30,504 nucleotides of DNA from RGIG2041 sp045537695 (GTDB taxonomy: Bacteria; Bacillota; Clostridia; UBA1381; UMGS1253). Made by a program: the position numbers and the translations under genes. The stretch is from positions 1-30,504 of the forward strand of contig JAZSQB010000068.1 of the NCBI GenBank assembly GCA_045537695.1, given 5' to 3'. Positions within the stretch are counted from its first letter, which is position 1. Each line of letters starts with the position of its first letter. This document shows positions 24,353 through 30,504 of the stretch, in pieces. The notes under the pieces are model-generated. The model was not told where the DNA came from and did not search any database. It was given only the letters and a program-made list of their open reading frames with translations.

Positions 24353-24386
24353 GAAAAGGATGAACAATCGTTCATCCTTTTCATCT
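24353..24386 (+). terminator. HD gene terminator
   Basis: GAAAAGGATGAAC (24353-24365) and GTTCATCCTTTTC (24370-24382) form a perfect 13-bp stem with a 4-nt loop directly after the stop codon. Confidence 0.75.
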
Positions 24387-24389
24387 CAA

Positions 24390-24425
24390 AACAAAAAATA
24401 CCCGCATCGTCATAACGATGCGGGT
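24390..24425 (-). terminator. rpsF-ssb-rpsR operon terminator
   Basis: ACCCGCATCGT and ACGATGCGGGT (24400-24425) form an 11-bp perfect stem. On the minus strand it is followed by ATTTTTTGTTTTG, 14 nt after the rpsR stop. Confidence 0.88.
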
Positions 24426-24439
24426 AAATCTTTTTAAAA

Positions 24440-24688
24440 TCAATCAGAAGTATACGGCAGGAGTGCAATGTGTCTTGCTCTCTTGATAGCCTCTGTTACT
24501 TCTCTCTGATGCTTTGCGCAGCAACCGCTGATTCTTCTCGGCACAATCTTGGACTTTTCAGAAATAAACTTCTTGAGCTTGAATGTATCCTTGTAATCGA
24601 TTTCAGTTACTTTATCTGCACAAAATACGCAAACCTTTCTGCGAGCTCTCTTCGGGCCGCGTGCAGGTCTTTCCATTTTCTCTGCCAT
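24440..24688 (-). CDS. rpsR: 30S ribosomal protein S18
   Basis: A small-subunit protein that binds with S6 in the platform of the 30S. The 82 residues contain the basic N-terminus (PARGPKRARRK), CVFCADK, IDYKDTFKLKKFISEKSKIVPRRISG and the C-terminal KHQREVTEAIKRARHIALLPY. Four cysteines (CVFC and CC) suggest the zinc-binding form. AAGGAGG precedes the ATG at 24688. It is the last gene of rpsF-ssb-rpsR. Confidence 0.97.
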   Translation of the reverse strand: MAEKMERPARGPKRARRKVCVFCADKVTEIDYKDTFKLKKFISEKSKIVPRRISGCCAKHQREVTEAIKRARHIALLPYTSD

Positions 24689-24722
24689 GTTCGTTTCCTC
24701 CTTTTACAAATTTAGATGCCTC

Positions 24723-25181
24723 TTAAAACGGCAAATCGTCATCGGACATACTTGGCATAAAATCACTCTGGTCAAAATCGCTTGCGGCGCCGAAGCTCGG
24801 TGTCGGGTCGGCTGCTGGAGCGTCTGCCCATGTGTTTGTGCGCTCGCCCTGCGGCGCAGAGCTGCCTTTGCTTTCCGTAAAGTACGCTTCGTCTACGACA
24901 ACTTCCGTTGCGTAACGGTTGTTACCGTCCTTGTCTTTCCAAGTTCTTGTCTGAATAGAACCGATCAGACCAATCATGCGACCTTTGGAAAAAAAACGGC
25001 TAATAAATTCAGCCGTCTGGCGCCATGCCACACAGTTGATGAAATCTGCCTTGCGTTCTTCGCCGGCTCTTACAAATCTGCGATCCACTGCAACCGTAAA
25101 GCTGCACACGTTCACGCCGCTCGGGGTGGACTTAAGTTCCGGATCTGCAGTGAGTCTGCCTACCAATATGGCTTTGTTCAT
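24723..25181 (-). CDS. ssb: Single-stranded DNA-binding protein
   Basis: Coats single-stranded DNA in replication and repair and recruits partner enzymes. The 152 residues comprise an OB-fold domain (about 1-105: NKAILVGRLTADPELKSTPSGV, FINCVAWRQTAEFI, GLIGSIQTRTWKDKDGN), a low-complexity linker rich in Ala, Pro and Ser, and the acidic interaction tip DDDLPF at the very end. It lies between rpsF (22 bp away) and rpsR (34 bp away), the conserved Firmicutes order. The start at 25181 has GAGGTGAA upstream. Confidence 0.97.
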   Translation of the reverse strand: MNKAILVGRLTADPELKSTPSGVNVCSFTVAVDRRFVRAGEERKADFINCVAWRQTAEFISRFFSKGRMIGLIGSIQTRTWKDKDGNNRYATEVVVDEAYFTESKGSSAPQGERTNTWADAPAADPTPSFGAASDFDQSDFMPSMSDDDLPF

Positions 25182-25203
25182 TTCATTTCACCTCGTGGTA
25201 GAA

Positions 25204-25497
25204 TTAGTTCTTCTTGATGATGATGCTTCTCATGATGTCTTCCGTAATCTTATAGATACGGTCGAGCTCTGCCGGGAAATCGCTCTTCGAGGAGAAGTTT
25301 ACCAATACATAGTATCCTTCAGACTTGTCGTTAATTTCGTATGCAAGCTTTCTCTTACCCCATACATCGACGGAATCGATTGTGCCTGCAGACTCGATCA
25401 ATGACTTAATCTTGGAAACAACTGCCTCTGTCTTTTCTTCATCTAAATCAGGATTTACGATGAAAACGGTTTCGTAGTTGTTGATGATTTCAACCAT
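25204..25497 (-). CDS. rpsF: 30S ribosomal protein S6
   Basis: Partner of S18 in the 30S platform. The 97 residues show the family pattern: NNYETVFIVNPDLDEEKTEAVV at the start, DVWGKRKLAYEINDKSEGYYVLVNF in the middle (the RNA-binding WGKRKLAYEI) and KITEDIMRSIIIKKN at the end. The ATG at 25497 follows AAGGAGGTG. First gene of the operon, behind a consensus promoter. Confidence 0.97.
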   Translation of the reverse strand: MVEIINNYETVFIVNPDLDEEKTEAVVSKIKSLIESAGTIDSVDVWGKRKLAYEINDKSEGYYVLVNFSSKSDFPAELDRIYKITEDIMRSIIIKKN

Positions 25498-25584
25498 TGT
25501 CTGTACACCTCCTTCTGGACTTTGACCCTGCGTCTCGCGCAGAGTAAGGATAAATTTTGCTCTGGGTATACCATAAGCTTTATA
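25498..25584 (-). promoter_or_regulatory. rpsF leader, possible S6:S18 autoregulatory region
   Basis: The leader is about 80 nt. CTGCG-tctcg-CGCAG (25528-25542 on the plus strand) forms a hairpin, and CAGAG/CTCTG offers a competing longer stem. rpsF leaders in many bacteria bind S6:S18, but I could not confirm the conserved bulged motif. Confidence 0.3.
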
Positions 25585-25613
25585 ATTGTACCTTAAAGTT
25601 TCTGATTTGTCAA
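25585..25613 (-). promoter_or_regulatory. rpsF-ssb-rpsR promoter
   Basis: Minus strand TTGACA (25613-25608), a 17-bp spacer and TACAAT (25590-25585), near consensus. Confidence 0.85.
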
Positions 25614-25642
25614 GGCATAATCGAAAAAATTTGCATATTTTG

Positions 25643-25671
25643 TTGCACGGGACAGAGAAAAGTGCTACAAT
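25643..25671 (+). promoter_or_regulatory. Promoter of the decayed MFS / small membrane protein cluster
   Basis: TTGCAC (25643-25648), 17 bp, TACAAT (25666-25671) with upstream TG. It still stands in front of the transporter relic and so can drive the intact gene at 25924. Confidence 0.65.
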
Positions 25672-25706
25672 ATCGGTTGAATGTTAAAAAACAGGGCGCT
25701 TTTCCA

Positions 25707-25923
25707 TTGGACAAACAAATTACAAGCGAAAAGAAGTTGGATTATTCGTGGGTCATCATCGGACTTTCAGCGCAAAGAAGCTGATTTGCGCAGGCTTTCT
25801 TTCGTTGATTGCATCCTGCCTGATTTATTCGTATGCAACCAATATTTTTTTATATCGGCACTGCTTTAGCGACGCAGGCGATGTCCCCCATCAATCACGC
25901 AAGCGCAACAAAAGGAGAAATTT
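25707..25923 (+). pseudogene. MFS transporter relic (deleted and frameshifted)
   Basis: Frame one reads DKQITSEKKLDYSWVIIGLSA and then stops. From 25772 a second frame reads AKKLICAGFLSLIASCL and IYSYATNIFLY. Both pieces resemble consecutive parts of a clostridial major facilitator transporter: the N-terminal tail with helix 1, and helix 3 after the conserved R-x-G-x-R/K-K loop. Roughly 50 residues are missing between them and all later helices are gone. After IFLY the sequence drifts into charged residues up to 25921. A promoter is retained. No full-length product is possible. Confidence 0.6.
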
Positions 25924-26409
25924 ATGAAATATGAAGAAACCGTTGCGGCAACGGAAAAAGACCGTAAAAAAATGGTTATATACATTATTTTAGGTTTTGT
26001 GCTTGCTTATATTTTAATGAATGTGTACGCAGCACTGCAGCTTCCGTTTGGGTCGATTGCAAAATTAGCTTTTATCGGCATTGGCGTTTCGGGCATTTAT
26101 TTTACCTTCCGGCACGGACTCAACAGCTATATTTATCGCATTGCGGATGATGTACTTCTGTTTCTGGTCAACAGCGGTAAGTACGACAAAATTCTCTGTG
26201 AAGTCGAAATCGCCAAGGTGCGCTTTATCGAAAAAGGCAACGGCGAGCGCATCGAGGGCGTGTATATGAATGCAGCGAAAACCACCGACAAGGCAAGCCG
26301 CTATACCTGCGTTTTTACCGATGCAAACGAGAAAATGTACAAGCTTGTATTTGAACCGAGCATGACGTATCTGGAGAAAGTGAAAGAATTGGGTATAGAA
26401 GTGAGATAA
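25924..26409 (+). CDS. Hypothetical membrane protein, 161 aa
   Basis: Not recognised as a named family. The sequence shows a charged N-terminus (ATEKDRKK), two predicted membrane helices (about residues 18-38, MVIYIILGFVLAYILMNVYAA, and 45-62, AKLAFIGIGVSGIYFTF) and a soluble C-terminal part of about 95 residues. The soluble part alternates beta-like and charged stretches (CEVEIAKVRFIEKG, YTCVFTDANEKMYKLVFEP) and looks like a small PH-like or YcxB-like cytoplasmic domain; that comparison is a guess. AAAGGAG precedes the ATG at 25924. It follows an MFS relic and precedes a frameshifted small gene 15 bp later, so it is the only intact member of this cluster. Confidence 0.75.
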   Translation: MKYEETVAATEKDRKKMVIYIILGFVLAYILMNVYAALQLPFGSIAKLAFIGIGVSGIYFTFRHGLNSYIYRIADDVLLFLVNSGKYDKILCEVEIAKVRFIEKGNGERIEGVYMNAAKTTDKASRYTCVFTDANEKMYKLVFEPSMTYLEKVKELGIEVR

Positions 26410-26424
26410 AAAGGGGGCATAATT

Positions 26425-26635
26425 ATGCGTTACAGATTTTCGGAAGACCCTTTTAAATATAAGCTGCAGCCACGCCATCTATTTTGTTGAGGATGAAATG
26501 CATCGCAGAAAAGGCAATATCCTGCCGCTCGGCACCATAGAACGAAGAACCATTATCAAAACCAGAATTTCCAGCACTGCGCTTGTGTTGCATTATAGTA
26601 CGAAGCATTTATGCGAAGTCCTTTTTGCACTGTAA
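26425..26635 (+). pseudogene. Frameshifted small gene of about 70 codons
   Basis: An ATG at 26425 with AAGGGGGC upstream begins MRYRFSEDPFKYKLQ and soon stops (PRHLFC). From 26462 another frame continues with AIYFVEDEMHRRKGNILPLG, then IERRTIIKTRISSTALVLHY, and stops at 26633. Together they look like one short protein broken by a single-base change near 26462. The family is not recognised. Probably part of the same unit as the 161-aa membrane protein. A sequencing error or programmed frameshift are alternatives. Confidence 0.5.
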
Positions 26636-26723
26636 ATGATATTGCAGGCTCATTACGTGCATTTGGCAAATATAGTTTCGAAATTGTTTCTTTATTTCAC
26701 GAAAAAATTTCATACCCCAAATC

Positions 26724-26752
26724 TTGACAAACAAACTGCAAAAGAGTATAAT
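26724..26752 (+). promoter_or_regulatory. Promoter of the GH28/ceramidase-like operon
   Basis: Perfect consensus: TTGACA (26724-26729), a 17-bp spacer and TATAAT (26747-26752). The start codon follows 40 bp later, so the leader is short. The 90 bp before the promoter hold nothing recognised. Confidence 0.9.
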
Positions 26753-26791
26753 TAAACCGGAATGAAAATATACCTTTGTTAGGTGTTCAAT

Positions 26792-28093
26792 TTGAATTTA
26801 AACATTACCGATTTCGGTGCAATTTCTGATGGTGTTACACGAAATACAGACGCGATACAACAAGCCATCGACGCATGTGCTTCGGCAGGCGGCGGCAAAG
26901 TCTGTGTCCCCTGTGGCACCTTTATGACCGGCACAATCTATCTGCGCGACAATGTAGAACTTCATTTGGAGCATAGCGCCGTTTTGCTGGCAAATCCCGA
27001 CATGGAGGATTATAACGATGTAGAGGCTTATCCGCAGAATTTCTCCAGTGCCCTGTCCGAGGAATGGGTTGGAAAGCACTTAATTCTCGCCATTGAATGT
27101 AAAAACGTTGCCTTGACCGGTACGGGTGCGATAGACGGCAATGCGGATGTCTTCTTCGAAGAGCCGCAGGTTCAGTCGCACCTCGGTTGGCGTCACGGCA
27201 TTGCAAAAGCGAAGGATAAAGAGAAATTGCGTCCGGGGCAGCTCGTATGCTTTATCGAGTGTGAGGACGTTACCGTGACGGATGTGACCTTCCGCAAGAT
27301 GCCTTGTTGGGGTTTGTTCCTACACGGTTGCGAGCGCGTAAGCGTTCGCGGTTACAAGGCGTATGCCCGCGAGTACCACGCCAACACCGACGGTATAGAC
27401 ATTGACTGCTGCAGACACGTCACCGTTTCCGACTGTATCATCCAGACCGGCGACGATGCCATCGCCATTCGCGGCGCGGAAAGAAAACTGAAAAACAAAA
27501 AGGCTTGCGAATATGTTACCATCACAAACTGCGTGCTCGGCTCGTACGCTTGTGCCATTCGCGTGGGCGTTGGTACCGGCAATATCCGCCACATCCGTCT
27601 TTCCAACATCACCGTAACCAACGGCGGTAACGGCATTCAGTTGATGACGGATTATGAAAGCAGAGGCTGCGTCAATATTGAAGATGTATCGTTTACGAAT
27701 TTTTCGATGGACAACTGTGCATGGCCGATTAAAATCATCGAAAACAGCGGCGCAAAGCTGCGCGATATCACCTTTGACGGCTTTAACGTAACCGGCTATG
27801 CGGCAATCCGTATGCTACCCGCAAATCAGGATACAACAGAGAACATCGCGCTACGCAATTTCACCTTCCATCTCGTGGACAACCCGCACTTGCATCCGGA
27901 TGTACACGACTGTGCAAGCAAGACCGGCAGAGGACTGTATGCACTCGAAGCAAAGAACATCCGTTGTCTCCGCATCGAAAACTTTAAACTTTATGCAGAC
28001 AAAAAGACGCTTTCCACCTGGGAAATTTCCGATTTTGAAGGCTGCAGAGAAAAAATTGAAAACGGGTTTGAAGTTATAACAGACGAAATCTAA
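26792..28093 (+). CDS. Glycoside hydrolase family 28-like (polygalacturonase-like) protein
   Basis: A right-handed beta-helix protein of 433 residues related to pectin-degrading GH28 enzymes. It opens with NITDFGAISDGVTRNTDAIQ (typical N-terminus) and has NTDGIDID at 198-205 and TGDDAIAI at 219-226, which hold the catalytic Asp residues. The GHG motif expected next is replaced by ACAIRVGVG (253-261), and no RIK motif follows. It therefore belongs to a divergent GH28 group, and the substrate may be an unusual uronic-acid or rhamnose glycan. No signal peptide is present, which implies cytoplasmic action on imported oligosaccharides. No ATG is available. TTG at 26792 follows AGGTG at 6 nt; GTG at 26783, right after a TAG, is the alternative. 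It is followed 34 bp later by the ceramidase-like gene. Confidence 0.82.
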   Translation: MNLNITDFGAISDGVTRNTDAIQQAIDACASAGGGKVCVPCGTFMTGTIYLRDNVELHLEHSAVLLANPDMEDYNDVEAYPQNFSSALSEEWVGKHLILAIECKNVALTGTGAIDGNADVFFEEPQVQSHLGWRHGIAKAKDKEKLRPGQLVCFIECEDVTVTDVTFRKMPCWGLFLHGCERVSVRGYKAYAREYHANTDGIDIDCCRHVTVSDCIIQTGDDAIAIRGAERKLKNKKACEYVTITNCVLGSYACAIRVGVGTGNIRHIRLSNITVTNGGNGIQLMTDYESRGCVNIEDVSFTNFSMDNCAWPIKIIENSGAKLRDITFDGFNVTGYAAIRMLPANQDTTENIALRNFTFHLVDNPHLHPDVHDCASKTGRGLYALEAKNIRCLRIENFKLYADKKTLSTWEISDFEGCREKIENGFEVITDEI

Positions 28094-28127
28094 AGTATAT
28101 AATTTTCTGACAGGGAGGATTTGACTT

Positions 28128-29456
28128 ATGTTTAAATGTGGTTTGTATGAATTGGATATTACGCCGTTTTTAGGCGGCACCATTCCGGGTTACACCAGCC
28201 GTCGCGTTGCGGACGGTATCAAAAGCAAGCTTGCCGTAAAGGCACTTGCCTTGGGCAAGGATGCACCGGAAGCGGTCATCATCGCATTCGACGGTCTTTA
28301 CACAACTTCGGAGGTGTGCGATGGTATTTACGCACGTGTGATGGAATTTACAGGCGTGCCGGCGGAGAAAATTCTGGTCGCTGCGACACATAACCACACC
28401 GCCGCAACCTATAAAGAATATGCCGAAAACCACCAAAAGGACGAGCTTTACACACAGTTTCTAATTCGCCGCTGCGCCGACTGCGCTGTACTGGCAATCC
28501 GTGCAATGGAAGAAGCAACGGTTACTTACGGTTGCGAAAAGGTAAAAGATGTGGCATTTATCCGCAATTACCTGCTCAAAGACGGCTCCATCCGCACAAA
28601 CCCGGGCATACAGAATCCGGATATTGTGGAGCCGGTCGGTCATCCCGACGAAGACTTTCCGTTCCTGCTGTTTTATAACAAAGACAACAAGCCGATGGGC
28701 GCGCTGAGCAGCTTTTCCCTGCACCACGATACCGTGACCGGTACCGAATACTGTGCAGACTTCTCCGGCGTACTCGCCGCCGAATTAAAGCAAACATACG
28801 GTCAGGACTTTGTCAGCGTATTTCTCGCCGGTTTTTGCGGCAACGTAAATCACATTGATGTCCGCATCCCATTCGAAGAAAGACCGCGTCCGGTCTATAT
28901 ACATACCGGCAAGGCATTATTCTCCGCGCTGTATGCAAATGCGCAGAAGGCGCAGAAAATAGAAGACCCTGTCGTACACTCTGTGAAACGCACCTTCCAC
29001 TTCGAACAAAGAAAGGTAACGGCAGAGCAACTGGAAGAAACGTTGGAGCTGATGAAAAAGGATCCTGCCGAGCTCGGCAAAGTGCTCGGCAAATATCCGG
29101 AATCTCCGGCATTTCGCCGCGCCAAAGCGCCAATGTTGCTGGAATACGCCAAAACGCAGGATGCACCCTGTGAGGTCATTATACAAGCCATCCGCATCGG
29201 CGATTGTATGGTTTATGCCGCTAATGGCGAGTTGTATGTAGAGCTGCAACACTATATCAAAGAAAAGTCGCCGACGCAGAAAAATATTTTCTCGTCTCTG
29301 TCCAACGGTGCGTTCTATGGTTATCTGCCCACGAAGGAAATGTACCATGTAAACACTCTCTATGAAGCCCAGCTTCCGTCCGCGCGCCTGCAAGAAGGCA
29401 CCGGCGAGTATCTGGTAGAACAGTTTGTGGAAATGGCAGAAGAATTGATGCAATAA
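28128..29456 (+). CDS. Neutral/alkaline ceramidase-like hydrolase
   Basis: A 442-residue protein similar to the N-terminal domain of neutral/non-lysosomal ceramidases. It starts GLYELDITPFLGGTIPGYTSR, the family opening (D-I-T-P..G....GY). Likely metal ligands are THNHTA (His88, His90) and LHHD (His199-200). The loop that carries the nucleophilic Ser in true ceramidases (GN-x-S-P) reads GNVNHID (238-244) here, so classical ceramidase activity is doubtful. No signal peptide is seen. GGGAGG precedes the ATG at 28128. It shares a transcript with the GH28-like gene. Family members of this kind often occur beside carbohydrate genes, and a role in de-acylating or hydrolysing a sugar substrate is only inferred. 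Confidence 0.78.
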   Translation: MFKCGLYELDITPFLGGTIPGYTSRRVADGIKSKLAVKALALGKDAPEAVIIAFDGLYTTSEVCDGIYARVMEFTGVPAEKILVAATHNHTAATYKEYAENHQKDELYTQFLIRRCADCAVLAIRAMEEATVTYGCEKVKDVAFIRNYLLKDGSIRTNPGIQNPDIVEPVGHPDEDFPFLLFYNKDNKPMGALSSFSLHHDTVTGTEYCADFSGVLAAELKQTYGQDFVSVFLAGFCGNVNHIDVRIPFEERPRPVYIHTGKALFSALYANAQKAQKIEDPVVHSVKRTFHFEQRKVTAEQLEETLELMKKDPAELGKVLGKYPESPAFRRAKAPMLLEYAKTQDAPCEVIIQAIRIGDCMVYAANGELYVELQHYIKEKSPTQKNIFSSLSNGAFYGYLPTKEMYHVNTLYEAQLPSARLQEGTGEYLVEQFVEMAEELMQ

Positions 29457-29484
29457 AAGAAGAAAACCAACGGGAAAAACAAGT

Positions 29485-29565
29485 ATAAATCGTGGTTTTT
29501 ATGAAACGGATATTGTGCCGCCACTCGGCAGCATCATTCCGTGCGATTATAGCAATCGCAACGCC
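29485..29565 (+). pseudogene. Decayed start of a second ceramidase-like gene
   Basis: Starting at ATA (29485, perhaps a lost ATG) the frame reads INRGFYETDIVPPLGSIIP then CDYSNRNA. This aligns with the N-terminus of the upstream protein, FKCGLYELDITPFLGGTIP then GYTSRR. Similarity ends near 29565, after which the sequence turns into repeat-like DNA with GAGGA/TCCTC and TTGCGA/TCGCAA hairpins (29587-29655). It is therefore a truncated tandem paralogue, not a functional gene. Confidence 0.6.
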
Positions 29566-29680
29566 CTATCACGGGGGGGTGTTTTTGCGAGCGATTCGCA
29601 AATCTATCCTACGATGTTGATTTCAAGTTTGTTCGTAGAGGATACGTCCTCGGCATTTCACAACAAAAAAGCATACGGAA

Positions 29681-29822
29681 GGGCGAGTGTCCTTAGGGAT
29701 AAAACGCCTTAAAAATCAATAATTTGGCAAATAGCTGTATTAAAAACGACCGAAATCCGCGAGGATGTCGGTCGTTTTTGCCTTGCTCTTTATCCAAACT
29801 ATTACCTTTTAAGGTGGCTATG
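29681..29822. repeat. Modular repeat element, copy C (inverted right half)
   Basis: Matches the reverse complement of copy A from its right end (GGGCGAGTG.CCTTAGGGAT) through TTTGGCAAATAGCTGT, hairpin 2, GCCTTGCTCTTTATCCAAA and ATTACCTTTTAAGGT. It then diverges into another repeat module at about 29822 instead of continuing with hairpin 1. Confidence 0.85.
29742..29779. terminator. Terminator-like hairpin in element C
   Basis: AAAAACGACCGA (29742-29753) pairs with TCGGTCGTTTTT (29768-29779), identical arms to hairpin 2 of element A. It can end the ceramidase-like operon, about 290 nt after its stop. Confidence 0.75.
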
Positions 29823-29823
29823 G

Positions 29824-29940
29824 GCAGTTTTGGATGCAAGACGAGGCAAAAGCGCACGCGGACCGTCGAGGACGCCGGTCCCTACATCGTTGCTCAAGCT
29901 TTTTTAACGACGCAATGCGCCCAATCCCACACAAACCTTA
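29824..29940. repeat. Dispersed repeat copy R3 with nested hairpin
   Basis: Begins CAGTTTTGGATGCAAG and ends AACGACGCAATGCGCC with CAAACCTT, matching the outer parts of the 30033-30135 copy. The middle is replaced by a different hairpin (GGACCG/CGGTCC followed by CTACATCG). Confidence 0.6.
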
Positions 29941-29944
29941 AAAA

Positions 29945-30012
29945 GCGGAAAATTGGATGCAGTGCAAGGCAAAAAAGCTGACACAGTACTCTTCGTACGG
30001 GTCAGCTTTTTT
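29945..30012. repeat. Truncated repeat copy R4 carrying a terminator hairpin
   Basis: AAATTGGATGCAGTGCAAGGC is the common module seen in the other copies. It is followed by AAAAAAGCTGAC (29971-29982) pairing with GTCAGCTTTTTT (30001-30012), with an inner GTAC/GTAC. This is a good bidirectional terminator and the likely stop signal for the minus-strand gene at 30139. Confidence 0.7.
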
Positions 30013-30032
30013 ATTGTTATATTCAGTTACCT

Positions 30033-30135
30033 AAAAAGGTGATATTTTGGATGCCGTGCTAGGCGCAGCACCGTGCACAGTACTCGTGTACGGGCACGGG
30101 GCAGCAACGACGCAATGCGCCAATTTTACCTTTTT
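30033..30135. repeat. Dispersed ~100-bp repeat (copy R2)
   Basis: Edges AAAAAGGT and ACCTTTTT are inverted. Inside are TTTTGGATGCCGTGCTAGGC, a palindromic centre around GTACTCGTGTAC and AACGACGCAATGCGCCAAT. It aligns in inverted orientation with R1 at 1632-1730 and in direct orientation with R3. Confidence 0.65.
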
Positions 30136-30138
30136 GAA

Positions 30139-30504
30139 TTATTTAGATGCTTCTTCCACTGCCACTGCACAAGCAACCGTCATACCAACCATCGGGTTGT
30201 TACCTGCGCCGATGAGGCCCATCATCTCAACGTGCGCCGGAACGGAGGAAGAACCTGCGAACTGCGCATCGGAGTGCATTCTGCCCATGGTATCTGTCAT
30301 ACCGTAGGAAGCCGGACCTGCAGCCATGTTATCCGGGTGCAGCGTTCTGCCTGTACCACCGCCGGAAGCAACGGAGAAGTACTTCTTGCCCTGCTCGATG
30401 CATTCCTTCTTGTAGGTACCAGCTACCGGATGCTGGAAACGTGTCGGGTTGGTGGAGTTACCAGTGATGGAAACGCCAACAGCCTCGTGGTGCATGATTG
30501 CAAC
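30139..30504 (-). CDS. GGGtGRT-family protein (3' part, cut by the window end)
   Basis: The last 121 codons of a gene whose start lies beyond the window; the frame is open through 30504. The fragment contains SVASGGGTGRTLHPDN, which names the GGGtGRT family of bacterial proteins of unknown function. It is followed by MGRMHSDAQFAGSSSVPAHVE and GLIGAGNNPMVGMTVACAVAV at the C-terminus. Full-length members are about 330 residues, so roughly a third is visible. The glycine-rich loop could bind a nucleotide or phosphate, but this is not shown. The R4 hairpin about 125 nt downstream may terminate it. Confidence 0.8.
   Translation of the reverse strand, partial: VAIMHHEAVGVSITGNSTNPTRFQHPVAGTYKKECIEQGKKYFSVASGGGTGRTLHPDNMAAGPASYGMTDTMGRMHSDAQFAGSSSVPAHVEMMGLIGAGNNPMVGMTVACAVAVEEASK

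Noticed and set aside
26425..26490. MRYRFSEDPFKYKLQPRHLFC as a complete 21-aa gene
   Set aside because: It has a good ribosome binding site, but the frame shift to a longer meaningful frame at 26462 makes a broken longer gene more likely.
29515..29712. 65-residue frame MPPLGSIIPCDYSN... as a gene
   Set aside because: Only its first part resembles a protein (the ceramidase-like N-terminus) and this similarity begins upstream of the frame's start; the rest reads through repeats.

Overview
The window looks like chromosomal DNA from a spore-forming, low-to-mid GC Gram-positive bacterium of the class Clostridia, most likely an Oscillospirales/Ruminococcaceae-type gut or rumen commensal. The reasons are a SipL-type spore morphogenetic protein (SPOCS + LysM), a clostridial AbrB with a zinc-ribbon tail, GlyQS-type glycyl-tRNA synthetase, strong AGGAGG ribosome binding sites, near-consensus sigma-A promoters, BspA-like leucine-rich repeat and stalk modules, and the hairpin-rich dispersed repeats common in these genomes. 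Assignment to a genus is not possible from the sequence alone. No rRNA, tRNA or CRISPR array was recognised.

Layout. 1-3480: galactose (Leloir) operon galK-galT behind a strong promoter and a near-palindromic candidate operator, closed by a bidirectional terminator. 3690-5120: luxS-mtnN on the minus strand (activated methyl cycle / AI-2), divergent from glmM (cell-wall precursor). 6560-8088: metY (O-acetylhomoserine sulfhydrylase) behind an unexplained structured leader; with luxS-mtnN this groups methionine/homocysteine metabolism. 8239-9786: sipL (minus). 10112-12202: a stand-alone MsmX/UgpC-type sugar ABC ATPase and an enlarged RpiB/LacAB-type isomerase. 12508-13797: aroA (minus), separated from the isomerase gene by one 280-bp repeat element. 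14084-16144: EF-G-like GTPase paralogue with an atypical guanine-recognition motif. 16160-16482: IS3-like remnant containing a second copy of the repeat. 16559-18766: secD-secF (minus). 18849-20240: glyS (minus). 20542-22846: abrB and a large exported LRR protein. 22951-24351: yebC and an HD hydrolase. 24440-25497: rpsF-ssb-rpsR operon (minus). 25643-26635: a decayed cluster with an MFS transporter relic, an intact small membrane protein and a frameshifted small gene. 26792-29565: a two-gene glycan-type operon (GH28-like beta-helix hydrolase and neutral-ceramidase-like hydrolase), followed by the decayed start of a second ceramidase-like gene. 29681-30135: a dense array of mosaic repeats. 30139-end: the 3' part of a GGGtGRT-family gene (minus).

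The most distinctive feature is non-coding. A family of modular repeats carries back-to-back terminator-like hairpins and shares small sequence modules across loci thousands of bases apart. They lie exactly at gene ends, one of them flush with the aroA stop codon, which suggests mobile or shuffled terminator cassettes. The other leads are the GH28/ceramidase-like pair with non-canonical active-site residues, the atypical EF-G paralogue, and the inverted repeat overlapping the yebC promoter.
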